Origin: Acidocella aquatica
Lineage (GTDB): Bacteria; Pseudomonadota; Alphaproteobacteria; Acetobacterales; Acetobacteraceae
Assembly: GCF_030160635.1 (NCBI RefSeq)
Contig: NZ_BSOS01000022.1
Coordinates: 1-36,933 of the forward strand
Reading direction: 5' to 3'
Length of the DNA: 36,933 nucleotides
The notes under the pieces are model-generated. The model had not been told where the DNA came from, ran no database searches, and worked only from the letters and a program-made list of their open reading frames with translations. The position numbers and the translations under genes were made by a program. Below, piece after piece: positions 1 to 8,390 of the stretch. Within the stretch, counting starts at the first letter, position 1, and each line of letters starts with the position of its first letter.

Positions 1-33
1 AGGCCACACCGAATCATATAAAATCGCGTCGGA

Positions 34-173
34 TCAATAGGATGGGTACTTCAACAAATTACCCTGTTCAGGGGCCACAGACACTTGTTGATCCGTTGGA
101 ACCGTGGTGCAGCCTGCAAGCCCCAACGAAACCACAGTTACGATTGCCACCAGGCATGTTCCTTCTTTTTCAT
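34..173 (-). pseudogene. Small lipoprotein candidate, reading frame shifted near its start
   Basis: The leftward strand encodes a short stretch with a lipobox, SLGLAGC-TTVP, followed by a short polar tail ending KYPSY and a stop at 34-36. This is the pattern of a small lipoprotein cut by signal peptidase II. An ATG at 173 overlaps the stop of the upstream gene as ATGA, which points to a translationally coupled start. However, the frame from that ATG stops after 11 codons, while the lipobox lies in another frame across an A-rich run. A GTG at 150 would give 38 residues without the shift but lacks the usual lysines before the hydrophobic core. I favour a frameshifted small lipoprotein gene; a sequencing error in the A-run is equally possible. 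Family not recognised. Confidence 0.4.
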
Positions 174-751
174 CGCGGGAAAAACCCCTCCTCAGTTGAT
201 AGGAACTCACGCCAGCCAGCAGTGCGCCGCAGTCTGATTTGAAAGTTCAATAGTGCGTTGTAAAAGGCCACCAGTAAAAACAAGGCGAGGAAAGGCAGGA
301 ACTCCCAAACCATCATCATACGAGCGAATGTGTAAGGCTCATCGATGGCTGAATGAACCCAGAAGATGATGCCGAGAAGAGCAACAAACAGCGCTCCATA
401 GGATATCATGGATGTCATGCAACGGCGTTGCTCCAGACGTTGCTCCAAAGTTTGCACTGACATGCCGTAGGAGAACGCAGTGGCGGCAAGATCAAAGCCA
501 CCAGCTTCATCGACCTTGAAGCGGCCATCGCGTTGCTGGGCACTTCTTGTCTGCTGCCAGAGCTTACCAATCAGCTCCGCGCCCGATCTGACGCTCTTTC
601 GGCCGAACCAATCCGCAGGGCCGCCTGCCAGCCACCCAACGCGCCGCATAGCGCGGCCGATCAAGGAGCGCTTCTTCTCGGCCGCCTTCCCCTTAGGTTG
701 CCCATTGGCGGCTTTGTCGTTGGTAACACCTTGGTCCTCTTGGGCATCCAT
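170..751 (-). CDS. Membrane protein of unknown family, two transmembrane helices
   Basis: A 193-residue protein with a basic, lysine-rich N-terminal third, presumably cytoplasmic, and two strongly hydrophobic segments at about residues 112-132 and 147-168, separated by a short loop (HSAIDEPYTFARM). The C-terminus is basic and soluble. It begins 4 bases after the stop of the Dsb-like gene and overlaps the next start by ATGA, so the three genes look like one leftward operon. An exported Dsb-like protein, a membrane protein and a lipoprotein together would fit a conjugation or type IV secretion cluster, but I recognise no specific family, so this role is inference from context only. Confidence 0.6.
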   Translation of the reverse strand: MDAQEDQGVTNDKAANGQPKGKAAEKKRSLIGRAMRRVGWLAGGPADWFGRKSVRSGAELIGKLWQQTRSAQQRDGRFKVDEAGGFDLAATAFSYGMSVQTLEQRLEQRRCMTSMISYGALFVALLGIIFWVHSAIDEPYTFARMMMVWEFLPFLALFLLVAFYNALLNFQIRLRRTAGWREFLSTEEGFFPR

Positions 752-755
752 CTGT

Positions 756-1802
756 TCAGCTCCCTATCGCATCAACAAAGGCTTGAACATTCTGCGGGAC
801 ACCAACAAGCTGCCCTTCAGTTCCGTCCGCCTTGCGCCATACAAATGTGGGCGTGGCTTTTAAACCGATCGCCTGTGCAATCAGCATGTTCTGTTTCAGC
901 CTGGCCTGAGCCTGCTCCGAGGGTCGATTTCCTTCGCTGCCGGATTGCCATGCACCGACGATTTGATCCGGCGGATCGCTTAAGAGAGCCATCGCGCTCT
1001 TGGTGCTCTGGCCGCCATCTTCGCCATCCAAGATCGTCAACGGAATGACTGAAATCTCAATCTGGTTTTGCTCCGCGAAGGGCCTGAGCATCTGAAATGC
1101 ACGGATCGAGTAGATGCATTGCGGGTCGATCAGCATATATAAATGTTTCGCGGGATTGTTGCCGATTGTCCCGAAAGTCGCGTTCTGAACCAATGGCAAT
1201 ACCGCCGCGGGCGCTGCTTGTGGACCATCTGAGCCGTTGACCTCGACAGTTGGGATGGCCCCAGGAATATTGGCAACCTCCGCTTTGGTGATATTTTTCC
1301 CTGCGGCATCCCACAACACGCCAGGAATTACCCGCTGATTATCCGGTGTCGCGTAGAAAACCTGAAACATCGAGCCACTCCGAACGAAATAGCCTTCCAC
1401 GCCGTGAACCAACCCGAGATCGGTGATATTGCCGGCGGCGACCGTTTTGAGCTGCGCTAACGTCATTTCGATTGGAATCCCCGACACCGCCGCATTTCCA
1501 TCCGGCGTTACGTCGAAAAGCATGAATTGATCGCCGCTCCGCGCGGCAATCTGGCGCATGCGATCTGACGTACCGAGATCGGTAATCGTAGCCCCGGCAT
1601 TTGCGATGTGCATGACGAACGGAGCGCCCTTTAATGAGGCTGGGGGCGAAGTAGGCGTGAGGGGCGCAAGTGTTGGGGCACCGGGCAACTGCGGTGTGTT
1701 GCTTGTGAACACGAGCGGCCCAGCCGTGGCGCAATGAGGATTGGCTGCGGCAAGAGCCGGAAAGAAAACGACGGATGCGAGACTGAGTAAAACGGAACGC
1801 AT
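756..1802 (-). CDS. Exported DsbC/DsbG-like thioredoxin-fold protein with a single-cysteine active site
   Basis: A 348-residue protein with a clear Sec signal peptide (MRSVLLSLASVVFFPALAAA) and a C-terminal thioredoxin-like domain of the DsbC/DsbG type. The active-site region reads LIDPQCIYS at about residue 225, where the family normally has DPxCPYC; the second cysteine is replaced by serine, so ordinary CxxC redox cycling is not expected. The C-terminal TPTFVW matches the cis-proline TPT motif. The N-terminal half may be the dimerisation region. A good ribosome site (GAGGAG) lies just before the ATG. Dsb-like proteins occur in conjugation operons (TrbB-like), and the next gene follows by 4 bases. 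A substrate-binding or chaperone role in the periplasm is inference. Confidence 0.75.
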   Translation of the reverse strand: MRSVLLSLASVVFFPALAAANPHCATAGPLVFTSNTPQLPGAPTLAPLTPTSPPASLKGAPFVMHIANAGATITDLGTSDRMRQIAARSGDQFMLFDVTPDGNAAVSGIPIEMTLAQLKTVAAGNITDLGLVHGVEGYFVRSGSMFQVFYATPDNQRVIPGVLWDAAGKNITKAEVANIPGAIPTVEVNGSDGPQAAPAAVLPLVQNATFGTIGNNPAKHLYMLIDPQCIYSIRAFQMLRPFAEQNQIEISVIPLTILDGEDGGQSTKSAMALLSDPPDQIVGAWQSGSEGNRPSEQAQARLKQNMLIAQAIGLKATPTFVWRKADGTEGQLVGVPQNVQAFVDAIGS

Positions 1803-1859
1803 GGCTAACTCCTCTGTGAAGGAGAGGAGTATCCACGCTACAAATGCGAATGGCGGGGC

Positions 1860-2330
1860 TTAATGATTTAAAAACCCGAAAATATTAGTTAAGTTCAGTC
1901 GACGACCCGCCTTAATCGGCGAACCATTCGAGGGGCTACCAGAAGCAGGGCGGTCATTTTCTAAAAGATAATTCTGATATTCATCCACAAGTTCGACGGC
2001 AAAATCCGTAAACGATGGGTCACCCATTTCTCCAAAGTATGAAACAGCTCCCAACACCAGCCGCTTTGCCTCTAAACCATTGCGATTTTGAGCGGGTACG
2101 CTGCGAACATGGGCCAACGCCTGCTGCCAGCGTTGCCTAGTTCGTAAAGCATCATTCCGTTTGAAACGTGCAGGCCGAACGCCCGCATGATCCCATTCTC
2201 TCATCAGGCACTTCCACGCATCGAACGCGCTGAAAAACTCCTCGCAAGCCTCTAAAAGTGGATCGTCACCACCCGATGGCGCCATCTCATTCACGGCATC
2301 GCCATCGATCGCGTTCTGATTCAGATCCAT
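1860..2330 (-). CDS. Hypothetical protein, 156 residues
   Basis: Mostly helical, acidic at the N-terminus (MDLNQNAIDGDAVNEM) with a tryptophan- and arginine-rich middle (EWDHAGVRPARFKR; RQRWQQALAHV). No signal peptide, membrane helix or recognised motif. The start is uncertain because AAGG sits almost against the ATG at 2330; a second ATG lies at codon 16. It lies 57 bases upstream of the Dsb-like gene on the same strand, so it may be the first gene of that operon. It does not resemble a family I know. Confidence 0.5.
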   Translation of the reverse strand: MDLNQNAIDGDAVNEMAPSGGDDPLLEACEEFFSAFDAWKCLMREWDHAGVRPARFKRNDALRTRQRWQQALAHVRSVPAQNRNGLEAKRLVLGAVSYFGEMGDPSFTDFAVELVDEYQNYLLENDRPASGSPSNGSPIKAGRRLNLTNIFGFLNH

Positions 2331-2972
2331 CCTTAATGCCCCCGACCCCGGTTTGCGATCCTACGTCGATAGTAGCCCGTGGTTGGTTCCGAATTCCAAG
2401 TACGAACCGGTGAAACCACAAATGTCACAACGCTGACAAAAATTAAGTTTAATTCACAGCCCAACCAAAACGATGCGAATCAGATACAGCTCACCGCCAC
2501 TTCAGTCCACTTTAATTTTTCTTATCAAGTGCATTAAATGCGTGCCTACCAGATCAGCTTCTACCGAGTCACCGAGGCGCTCACATTTTAGTGAATAGAG
2601 GATAGCAGCCAACAACCTCAGGGGGAATTCTTTTTTCCCCGTAAATCTTTAGCTTTCCTTTTTTTAATAGGATGCCGCAACATCGATGTGTTTTATGACA
2701 GTCCAGTGGCAATAAGCCCACAATGGCGCTATATTGCGCGAAACGTCTCATTCCAAAGTTGTCGTGCTCGTTTCGTTTTGTAGACTTTCTTTCTATATCA
2801 CCCTCGATTCCGCCAACCTTCTTTCTAACTCTGCGTATAAATTAGCCAGAGATTCGTCTCTGGTTTAAATAGTTCCCCACAGGAAAAACCATTGACTGCC
2901 GAAAGAAAGCATTGTTGCATTTGTTGATAGTTACAAATAGTTAAATACCAAAATTGAACCGTCGCATCCCCT
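2331..2972. other. AT-rich stretch without a recognised gene
   Basis: About 640 bases of clearly lower GC than the flanks, with many A and T runs and no convincing ORF on either strand. It probably contains the promoter of the leftward gene at 2330. One perfect small hairpin lies at 2848-2865 (listed separately). The composition shift next to the IS110 element suggests inserted or decayed DNA. Confidence 0.6.
2848..2865 (+). terminator. Small hairpin with TTCG loop, terminator-like
   Basis: CCAGAGA, TTCG, TCTCTGG: a perfect 7-bp stem with a UUCG-type tetraloop, followed on the + strand by TTTAAATAG. No rightward gene ends upstream, so it could end an unannotated transcript or be fortuitous. 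Confidence 0.25.
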
Positions 2973-2999
2973 TTGGTTTACATAAATTTTGCCGAAAGT

Positions 3000-3272
3000 T
3001 TAGGTGCAGTTGAACAATCGGCGGGTACTTTTAGGCAGTTTGGAATAATCCATACCGGGGTTCGATGTCTGGAACGCCCCCGTCGCGCAAGGGGAAAAGA
3101 GAACGCGGCGATAATCGCATGCAGTCATGTCTACGGCCTGTTCGATGCGTGGCAGAGCTACGCTGGCCATGATGAAGTCCGCGAGTTGCTTTCCGATCAA
3201 CATTGCGCGCTCGAAAAGCGCATTGACTCCACGGATTTCACCAACTCCCGGAAGCGACCGGTTCGTCATCAT
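3000..3272 (-). CDS. Short ORF downstream of the IS110 transposase, doubtful
   Basis: A 90-codon leftward frame (MMTNRSLPGVGEIRG at its start, VALPRIEQAVDMTACDYRR in the middle) lies 54 bases beyond the transposase stop. The sequence has protein-like texture but no family I recognise. It falls where elements of the IS110/IS1111 group carry their non-coding end with the bridge RNA, so it may not be translated. Listed with low confidence. Confidence 0.25.
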   Translation of the reverse strand: MMTNRSLPGVGEIRGVNALFERAMLIGKQLADFIMASVALPRIEQAVDMTACDYRRVLFSPCATGAFQTSNPGMDYSKLPKSTRRLFNCT

Positions 3273-4088
3273 CTCTCAGCACTTTTACGCGATTTCAGTC
3301 GCGCCCGGCGTAATCAACCGACATAGTCAGACTACCGGCGCGACATATGCTTCTCCCTTTGCCATGAGCACCCAAGCGATCCGCGCGGTCTTGTTGGCGA
3401 GTGCGACCGCGACTACTTTTGGTCGCTTGCTATCGAGCAAACGCAATGCCCACGCCCGGCTTGGATTACTCTGCCGCGCGTGGCGCAGCACCGCTGTTGC
3501 GCCGGCCACCAAAAGACGGCGTATATATCCATCGCCCTGCTTGGTGATGCCCATTGTGCGCTCCTTGCCGCCGCTGCTATGCGATCGGGGTGTTAGCCCG
3601 AGCCAGGCGGAAAACTGTCTTCCAGACCGAAATACCGTCGCATCTGGCACACTGGCCGCAATCGCACTCGCCGTGATGGGACCGATGCCGGGGATTGCCG
3701 CCAATCGCCGACTTTGCTCATTGCCACGATGCCAGACCATGATCTTCGCGTCGATCACTTCAATCGGGCGTTCAGCACTTTCGATGTGGGCGATCACCCC
3801 ATTCAGCGCTTCCCGCGCCAGGACGGGTAACGCCCGCCCGCACCCTTGGAACAACTCGAGCAATTGCTTTATCCCGGCGAGACCCTGTGGGGCGATTATG
3901 CCGAATTCTCCGAGATGGGCGCGCAGTGCGTTGGTCAGCATCACCCGCTGACGGACCAGCAACTCTCGCGTCTTGTGCAGCATAAGCACCGATTGCTGTT
4001 CGGCCGATTTTACTGGAACAAATCGCATGGTCGGCCTTGTGACCGCCTCGCAGATCGCCTCGGCATCCGCCGCATCGGTCTTTCCACG

Positions 4089-4891
4089 CTTGACTAATCA
4101 CGAGGTCCCCATAATGCGGAGGAGCGCGGCCTGATCGGCGGATTTTCGCCGTTCTTGTTAATGTTCCTCCGCATTATTTCAGAGCGTGTCTAGCCAGGCG
4201 ATCACGCTGGCATTGCGCTTCCAGGATGGCTGGCCGCCGGGTATGGCTGGAACGGTGACCTTTTCCAGGGCCTTCCGTTTCGTTTCCAGATTGGCCCTGG
4301 CATAGTGGTTGGTCGTGTCGAGACTGACATGACCGAGCCAGCTTCGGATGACTGTAACGTCGACGCCGGCCGAGATGAGGTGCACGGCGGTGGCGTGCCG
4401 GAAGGTGTGTGGCGCTACGTGCTTGGATTGCTGGTGGCCAATGACCGTGAGTTAATCGCAACAGGGCATGAATTCCGGAGCGCGGGACCTCGTGCCAACG
4501 CGCGCTGGGACGTCGACCACGCTCCCGTTCAAACATTACGATCGCGTGCCGCAGGTATTGCTCTACCTGCACGTCGATCACGTCCGCGATCAAGATGGCG
4601 CGCTGCCCCAGATAATCCAGAAACCAAGATGCGTAGGTGCAGTAGTTCATCGCCACGACCGGGCTGTATCGCTGACTGAGAAGCGAGGAATTGAATTCGG
4701 TAATTAGTTCGTGACGGCTAGCGGGCAGCGGCTGGTCCTCCGTTGGTTGATTGACCCGCAGAGGTTCGGCACTGAATAATGCAAAGCAAGCCGATCCGAA
4801 AACGGCGAAAATCCGCCGATCAGGCCGCGCTCCTCCGCATTATGGGGACCTCGTGATTAGTCAAGTTATGCTCACCTCGCCATAACTTGAC
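4089..4891. mobile_element. Insertion with 65-bp perfect inverted repeats inside the IS110 transposase
   Basis: Bases 4089-4153 and 4801-4865 are perfect inverted repeats of 65 bp starting CTTGACTAATCACGAGG. CTTGAC recurs at 4886-4891, so CTTGAC (4089-4094 and 4886-4891) may be the duplicated target. Beyond the right repeat, GTCAAGTTATG (4860-4870) and CATAACTTGAC (4881-4891) form an 11-bp palindrome with a 10-nt loop. A shorter inner repeat pairs ATAATGCGGAGGA (4111-4123) with TCCTCCGCATTAT (4165-4177). The only recognisable content is a tyrosine-recombinase C-terminus. Long repeats plus tyrosine recombinases recall RIT (recombinase-in-trio) elements, of which this could be a deleted derivative; that identification is inference. 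Confidence 0.7.
4179..4450 (-). pseudogene. Tyrosine recombinase C-terminal remnant
   Basis: The leftward frame reads GHQQSKHVAPHTFRHATAVH, then LISAGVDVTVIRSWLGHVSL, then DTTNHYARANLETKRKALEKV. It contains the HTFRH box (HxxR), the LGH box and the catalytic tyrosine region NHYA of phage-type integrases. A TAA stop lies in frame just upstream, and the first catalytic arginine and core-binding domain are absent. A neighbouring frame (4174-4656) carries related reading in a shifted register, so the gene has at least one frameshift. It can only be a relic, presumably of the recombinase that moved the surrounding inverted-repeat element. Confidence 0.75.
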
Positions 4892-5242
4892 GTAGGGTTT
4901 GACGTAGGCTGGCGGCATCATCTTCACCGTATGCCCTAATGCAGCGATCTCGCGAGCCCAGTAATGCGCTGATCCACATGCCTCCAGGCCAACCAGGCAC
5001 GCCGGAATTTTTTTGAAAAACGTCAAGACATCCGACCGGCGTAGCTGCCGGCGAACAACCACGCGGCCATCTGCTGCCACCCCATGAATCTGGAAACATT
5101 CTTCGCCAGATCCAACCCAATCGTCACAATCTCATCCATGGCTATGCCCTCCTATATTGACGGTCCTACATCTTACCGCAGATATCCGCTGGTAAACGCC
5201 AAAAAGAGGGGGTGTTCCACACCATCGACATTGCACAGGATT

Positions 5243-5695
5243 TTACACGTAGCCTCGTCGGCGCTTTTGCGCGGCGAGTTTTTCCAGGCTCGCCCGCGCA
5301 GCCGCCTCATCTTTGTGATAATCGAAGCGCTGGCGGCCGCCGGTACCAATGCGACCCCAGTTCCGCACGAGGACAGTTTTCCCAAACAAATCCTCGGTCA
5401 CAGACATGGCATAAAACCGGCGCTCATTTTGCTTCGGCCGAATGCGCCGCAGCAATAACGGCTCAGAGGAATGCCATAGCTCGGCCCGGTTATGCATCCA
5501 CACTGTTTCTCTTCCTGGAATAGACGGACGTAACCATACGCTGATCCAGGTGCCTGCAGCCGAGTCAATTGCGAATCGCCGCGATTCGCGAATTGCATGG
5601 CTTACAGCGCTGTCGCTCCCGAAAATCGTCAAGCGCGTTTGTTTCTCCATGTGGGTACGCGCTAGGTAGGCGGGAAAATTCTCGGCCTCTGGCAT
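5243..5695 (-). CDS. WGR-domain protein
   Basis: A 150-residue protein whose C-terminal two thirds form a WGR domain: LLLRRIRPKQNERRFYAM, then TVLVRNWGRIGTGGRQRFDY and a basic tail (LAAQKRRRGYV). The signature NWGRIG is intact. WGR domains bind nucleic acid, occur in PARPs and bacterial MolR-like proteins, and are common as short stand-alone proteins on alphaproteobacterial plasmids. The first 60 residues match nothing I recognise, and a later methionine (MHNRAELW, about residue 67) is an alternative start. It lies alone beside the IS110 element. Confidence 0.7.
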   Translation of the reverse strand: MPEAENFPAYLARTHMEKQTRLTIFGSDSAVSHAIRESRRFAIDSAAGTWISVWLRPSIPGRETVWMHNRAELWHSSEPLLLRRIRPKQNERRFYAMSVTEDLFGKTVLVRNWGRIGTGGRQRFDYHKDEAAARASLEKLAAQKRRRGYV

Positions 5696-5766
5696 CTAAT
5701 TTTTTTGGTGTGGAGGGGTTCGCTTTATGATAATGCCTCGAGACAGAAATAGACCTGACGAGTTCT

Positions 5767-6015
5767 GTGATGACGGCGCGGCCCACTCCAAACCGATACG
5801 ATAATATTGAGCCCTATGCTCGTGCGATCTGCGAGCGCGAGCTTGCCGGTCTACCCGACATGACGACGGCTGCGCTGCCAGCCCTCGTTGACCGCTTTTG
5901 GCCAGTGATCGCCGCCGAACTCATTGCCGGATTACGCAATGACGATGGCGAGCGCCTTCCGCACTCCGCGGCTCGTGGCCTTGAGGCATGGGAGGATTGG
6001 TTAGATAGCCAATAA
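5767..6015 (+). CDS. Small hypothetical protein, 82 residues
   Basis: Acidic and helical (YARAICERELAGLPDMTTAALPALVDRFW, shown in part), ending EAWEDWLDSQ. ATGATG gives two adjacent starts. No motif recognised. It is divergent from the WGR gene (72 bases between starts), so the two may share a control region. Codon use looks like that of its GC-rich neighbours, which supports it being real. Confidence 0.5.
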   Translation: MMTARPTPNRYDNIEPYARAICERELAGLPDMTTAALPALVDRFWPVIAAELIAGLRNDDGERLPHSAARGLEAWEDWLDSQ

Positions 6016-6323
6016 AGATGTATAGCGTGATTTTGTCCCGCAATACTCATGCCGGCGTGCAAAAGTAAAAAAGTAAAACTGTGCAACCTGACCGCCATGC
6101 CGCCCAATTGCCGTGCCTGGACGCAACGCAATGGGTGGTGGTAAAGAAGTCATGTTCGAAAACGGCAAGTAAAGTGTGCAAATAGTGCAAGCGCCGCCGC
6201 GCTACCCAATGATCCTGCCGAGTGATATGGCGCCTGAAGCGTCATCCAGGACGAAAATGGCCGGTGCAGTCTGTATCCGATTGCACCGGCCAGCATATTT
6301 TGTCGGGCCTAATCCGCAGTCGT
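6016..6323. other. Gap without a recognised gene
   Basis: About 300 bases in which I see no coding frame, hairpin or repeat worth naming. Confidence 0.5.
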
Positions 6324-6783
6324 TTAAGCCTCTGCGGAAACTGAATCGGCACTTTCCGTGACGGCGTTGGATTCGGTTTTTACAGCAGCCTTGCGGCCTG
6401 GCTTCTTGGCAGGTTTTGCTGCCCTGTTGGGGTGGGCTCGTGGGCTTTGCCTTTATGGACGTAATCCTCCATCACCTCCCGTCCGCCCACCGTCGGCCGT
6501 AATGCCATTTGCGGTTCCGCCTGTTCGACGAGCGCAGCCTCATCGGCTTTCAGCCGGCGGCTTCGAATACCGGTAGGCATATCGCTCGCGCCGGAATCCG
6601 GCATCATCGATCGTGCAGCCATGCCGGATGCGGGTGACAACGTCCTGCAAAACGGCGACGTTCGCGCGCGTGGAACAGCAGGTCATTCGTCACCACGCTG
6701 CGCGCATCATGGCGGGTAGCCAGGTTGGCGAGGTCATGCAGCCGCGATTGATCATTCGGCCGGCGCCGCAGAGTCAAGGTCAT
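6324..6783 (-). pseudogene. Decayed leftward gene readable only across three frames, product unknown
   Basis: Protein-like text continues through three leftward frames: from ATG 6783 MTLTLRRRPNDQSRLHDL and LATRHDARSVVTNDLLFHAR; then VTRIRHGCTIDDAGFRRERY; then ADEAALVEQAEPQMALRPTV and GGREVMEDYVHKGKAHE; finally a lysine- and alanine-rich tail AAKPAKKPGRKAAVKTES ending SVSAEA with stop TAA at 6324-6326. The tail resembles disordered DNA-binding tails. Several single-base shifts would be needed to restore one frame. The family is not recognised. It lies just before a divergent HU gene. Confidence 0.45.
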
Positions 6784-6901
6784 ATAGGCGCGATTTTAGG
6801 TTTTTACGGAAGACGGCATCATTTATGAGATGGTGGCGGCTGGTCATCCCAACCAAAATACGGCATTAACAGTGCTTCAGACATCAAGAAGGACAAGAAA
6901 C

Positions 6902-7180
6902 ATGAACACCTCCGACCTCGCCGATAAGATCGCGGCGGATCACGGGCTGACCAAGGGTACCGCGAAATCCGTGGTTGAGACCGTCCTGAAAGCCATCACG
7001 GAAGCGGCGGCAAGTGGCGCGGAAATTTCGCTTGCGGGATTTGGCAAGTTCAAGGTCCAGGACCGTCCGGCTCGCGAGGGGCGTAACCCGAAAAATGGCG
7101 AGACGATGCAAATTGCCGCATCGAAGAAGCTGGCGTTCGTGGCTGCCAAGGCCGTTAAGGACGCGCTGAACCCCGTCTAA
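6902..7180 (+). CDS. HU-family DNA-binding protein
   Basis: A 92-residue histone-like protein. MNTSDLADKIAADHGLTKGT begins the dimerising helices, and the beta-arm region reads ISLAGFGKFKVQDRPAREGR followed by NPKNGETMQI, with the GRNPKTG-type arm tip that intercalates DNA, then SKKLAFVAAKAVKDALN. Length and motifs are typical. The start at 6902 is chosen because AAGAAGGA (6886-6893) lies 8 bases upstream; an in-frame ATG at 6830 would add an unlikely 24-residue extension. It stands 26 bases before the YbaK-like gene and may be cotranscribed. It bends and compacts DNA and can serve recombination reactions; this may be a plasmid-borne extra copy. Confidence 0.92.
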   Translation: MNTSDLADKIAADHGLTKGTAKSVVETVLKAITEAAASGAEISLAGFGKFKVQDRPAREGRNPKNGETMQIAASKKLAFVAAKAVKDALNPV

Positions 7181-7206
7181 GATGCAGAAAACGGTGTCGA
7201 TCGGTC

Positions 7207-7716
7207 ATGAGCATTGAATCCGTCCGGGCTTTCTTCGCCGAGAAGGCACCGGACATTACCATCATCGAGATGCCTGACAGCACTGCGACAGTGGCATTGG
7301 CTTCCGAGGCCCATGGCATCGAGCCAGGGCGCATCGCCAAGACATTGTTGCTGAATGCCGGTGGGCGTAGAATTTTGATTGTGGCGCGAGGCGATGCGCG
7401 GCTGGACAATCGAAAAATCAAAGCGATATTCGGCAGCCGGGCTAAGATGCTGGGTGCCGATGAGGTGCAGGCCGTGACAGGCCATCCCGTCGGTGGCGTC
7501 TGTCCATTCGGTCTGGCGACCAGACTGCCGATCTATTGCGATATCTCGCTGCAGGCCTTCGATGAAGTGGTACCGGCGGCCGGATCGATCCACAGCTCGG
7601 TGCGTATCGATCCAATGCGCCTAGTAAAACTTGTCGATGCCAAATGGGTAGATATCTGTCGGAAGGCATCGGCAGAGTTGCCTGCCGGGGGCGCACTGCC
7701 GTCGCCAGCACCTTGA
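7207..7716 (+). CDS. YbaK/ProX-type aminoacyl-tRNA deacylase
   Basis: A 169-residue single-domain protein of the YbaK/EbsC family, which hydrolyses mischarged tRNAs such as Cys-tRNA(Pro) or Ala-tRNA(Pro) in trans. Visible signatures are the N-terminal VRAFFAEKAPDITII, the GIEPGRIAKTLLL segment with the conserved lysine that faces the substrate, and VTGHPVGGVCPFGL, the GxxPGxxxPxG-like floor of the pocket. The C-terminal VRIDPMRLVKLVDAKWVDIC is typical. Full length, no defect seen. It probably shares a transcript with the HU gene. Confidence 0.9.
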   Translation: MSIESVRAFFAEKAPDITIIEMPDSTATVALASEAHGIEPGRIAKTLLLNAGGRRILIVARGDARLDNRKIKAIFGSRAKMLGADEVQAVTGHPVGGVCPFGLATRLPIYCDISLQAFDEVVPAAGSIHSSVRIDPMRLVKLVDAKWVDICRKASAELPAGGALPSPAP

Positions 7717-7793
7717 TTTTTAGATTTCTTACCTGCCGGTAAGTTGGACGCGAGACAGGCCGACGCCTTTTGCTGGCTTTCACGCCGTCGCTA

Positions 7794-8390
7794 CTACGCG
7801 TTGTTCTCAAATTTATGCCATTGCGCCAGTGCGGCTTTTATGGGCGCCTGAAACGGCTCCCGGCCAGCGGCACATGGCTGCACCGCCAGCCTGCCGAGTG
7901 CGCCCGCTGCCCAGTCCAGTGCTGCCAGCTCGCGCGATGCGGCAAGAAGATATTCAACCGCGTCCGCCGCATTCGCCGGCCTGGGGTCATACCCACCACC
8001 GTTCAGAAAGCTGCATACTGGATAGAGCCAGCAGTGCGACAGTGGCGGTTAATTTTTCCTCCTTGCCGAGGAAATTCCGTGCCGCGCGGAGCAATGTCGA
8101 AGGGTCCGCGCCGTAGACGGCAGCACACTCGATGGCGACGCCGAAAAATCCGGCATCCTTCGCGGCGGCGAACCACTTTCCTTTATTGCCGCGGGTTTCG
8201 ATCATATCCAGTAGCATCCGGCGACGGTCGCGATCAGGGTAGGCGCGGATCAGCGCGCGGTAGACAGCGAGGTTCGTTGTGCCATTTGCGGCGCTCAGGC
8301 CATAACTTTGATACGCCTCATCTGAGCGGCTTTGTTTGATCAACAGGATCTCACACAACCGTTCGATGGATAGTTCATAGTAACCGGGTT
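7794..8390 (-). pseudogene. Helical-repeat protein fragment, frameshifted and lacking its N-terminus
   Basis: The leftward strand reads YYELSIERLCEILLIKQSRS, DEAYQSYGL, TTNLAVYRALIRAYPDRDRR, then KGKWFAAAKDAGFFGVAIEC, a TPR-like helical pattern. Near 7995 the frame must change to continue as LNGGGYDPRPANAADAVEYL, LAASRELAALDWAAGALGRL and a stop at 7794-7796. The 5' end is fused to an IS630 transposase fragment, so the original N-terminus is lost. The text resembles the C-terminal part of large TPR-like or DUF6880-type proteins, but I would not assign a function. Confidence 0.55.

Larger units (their letters stand above)
3327..5139 (-). pseudogene. IS110-family transposase, interrupted by a second element and frameshifted
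   Basis: The N-terminal part is read leftward from ATG 5139: MDEIVTIGLDLAKNV holds the first acidic residue of the DEDD (RuvC-like) domain, followed by LVGLEACGSAHYWARE and YVKPYVK. The C-terminal part resumes with RGKTDAADAEAIC (further DEDD acids) and the transposase_20 signature LAAIPGIGPITASAI, then GLTPRSHSSGGKERTMGI. Together they give a normal-length IS110 transposase. Two defects are visible: the coding sequence between YVK and RGK is split by an insert of about 0.8 kb, and one T appears missing after codon 15 (GTTTCCAG where GTTTTCCAG would keep frame). The enzyme would recombine DNA using a bridge RNA from the element end; this copy cannot make it intact. Confidence 0.85.

Noticed and set aside
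1339-1836. Second leftward frame overlapping the Dsb-like gene
   Set aside because: Arginine- and histidine-rich shadow text with no motif, overlapping a gene with a clear signal peptide and fold.
3127-3951. Rightward 274-codon frame across the IS110 transposase
   Set aside because: It is the complement of a well-supported transposase C-terminus and lacks family motifs.
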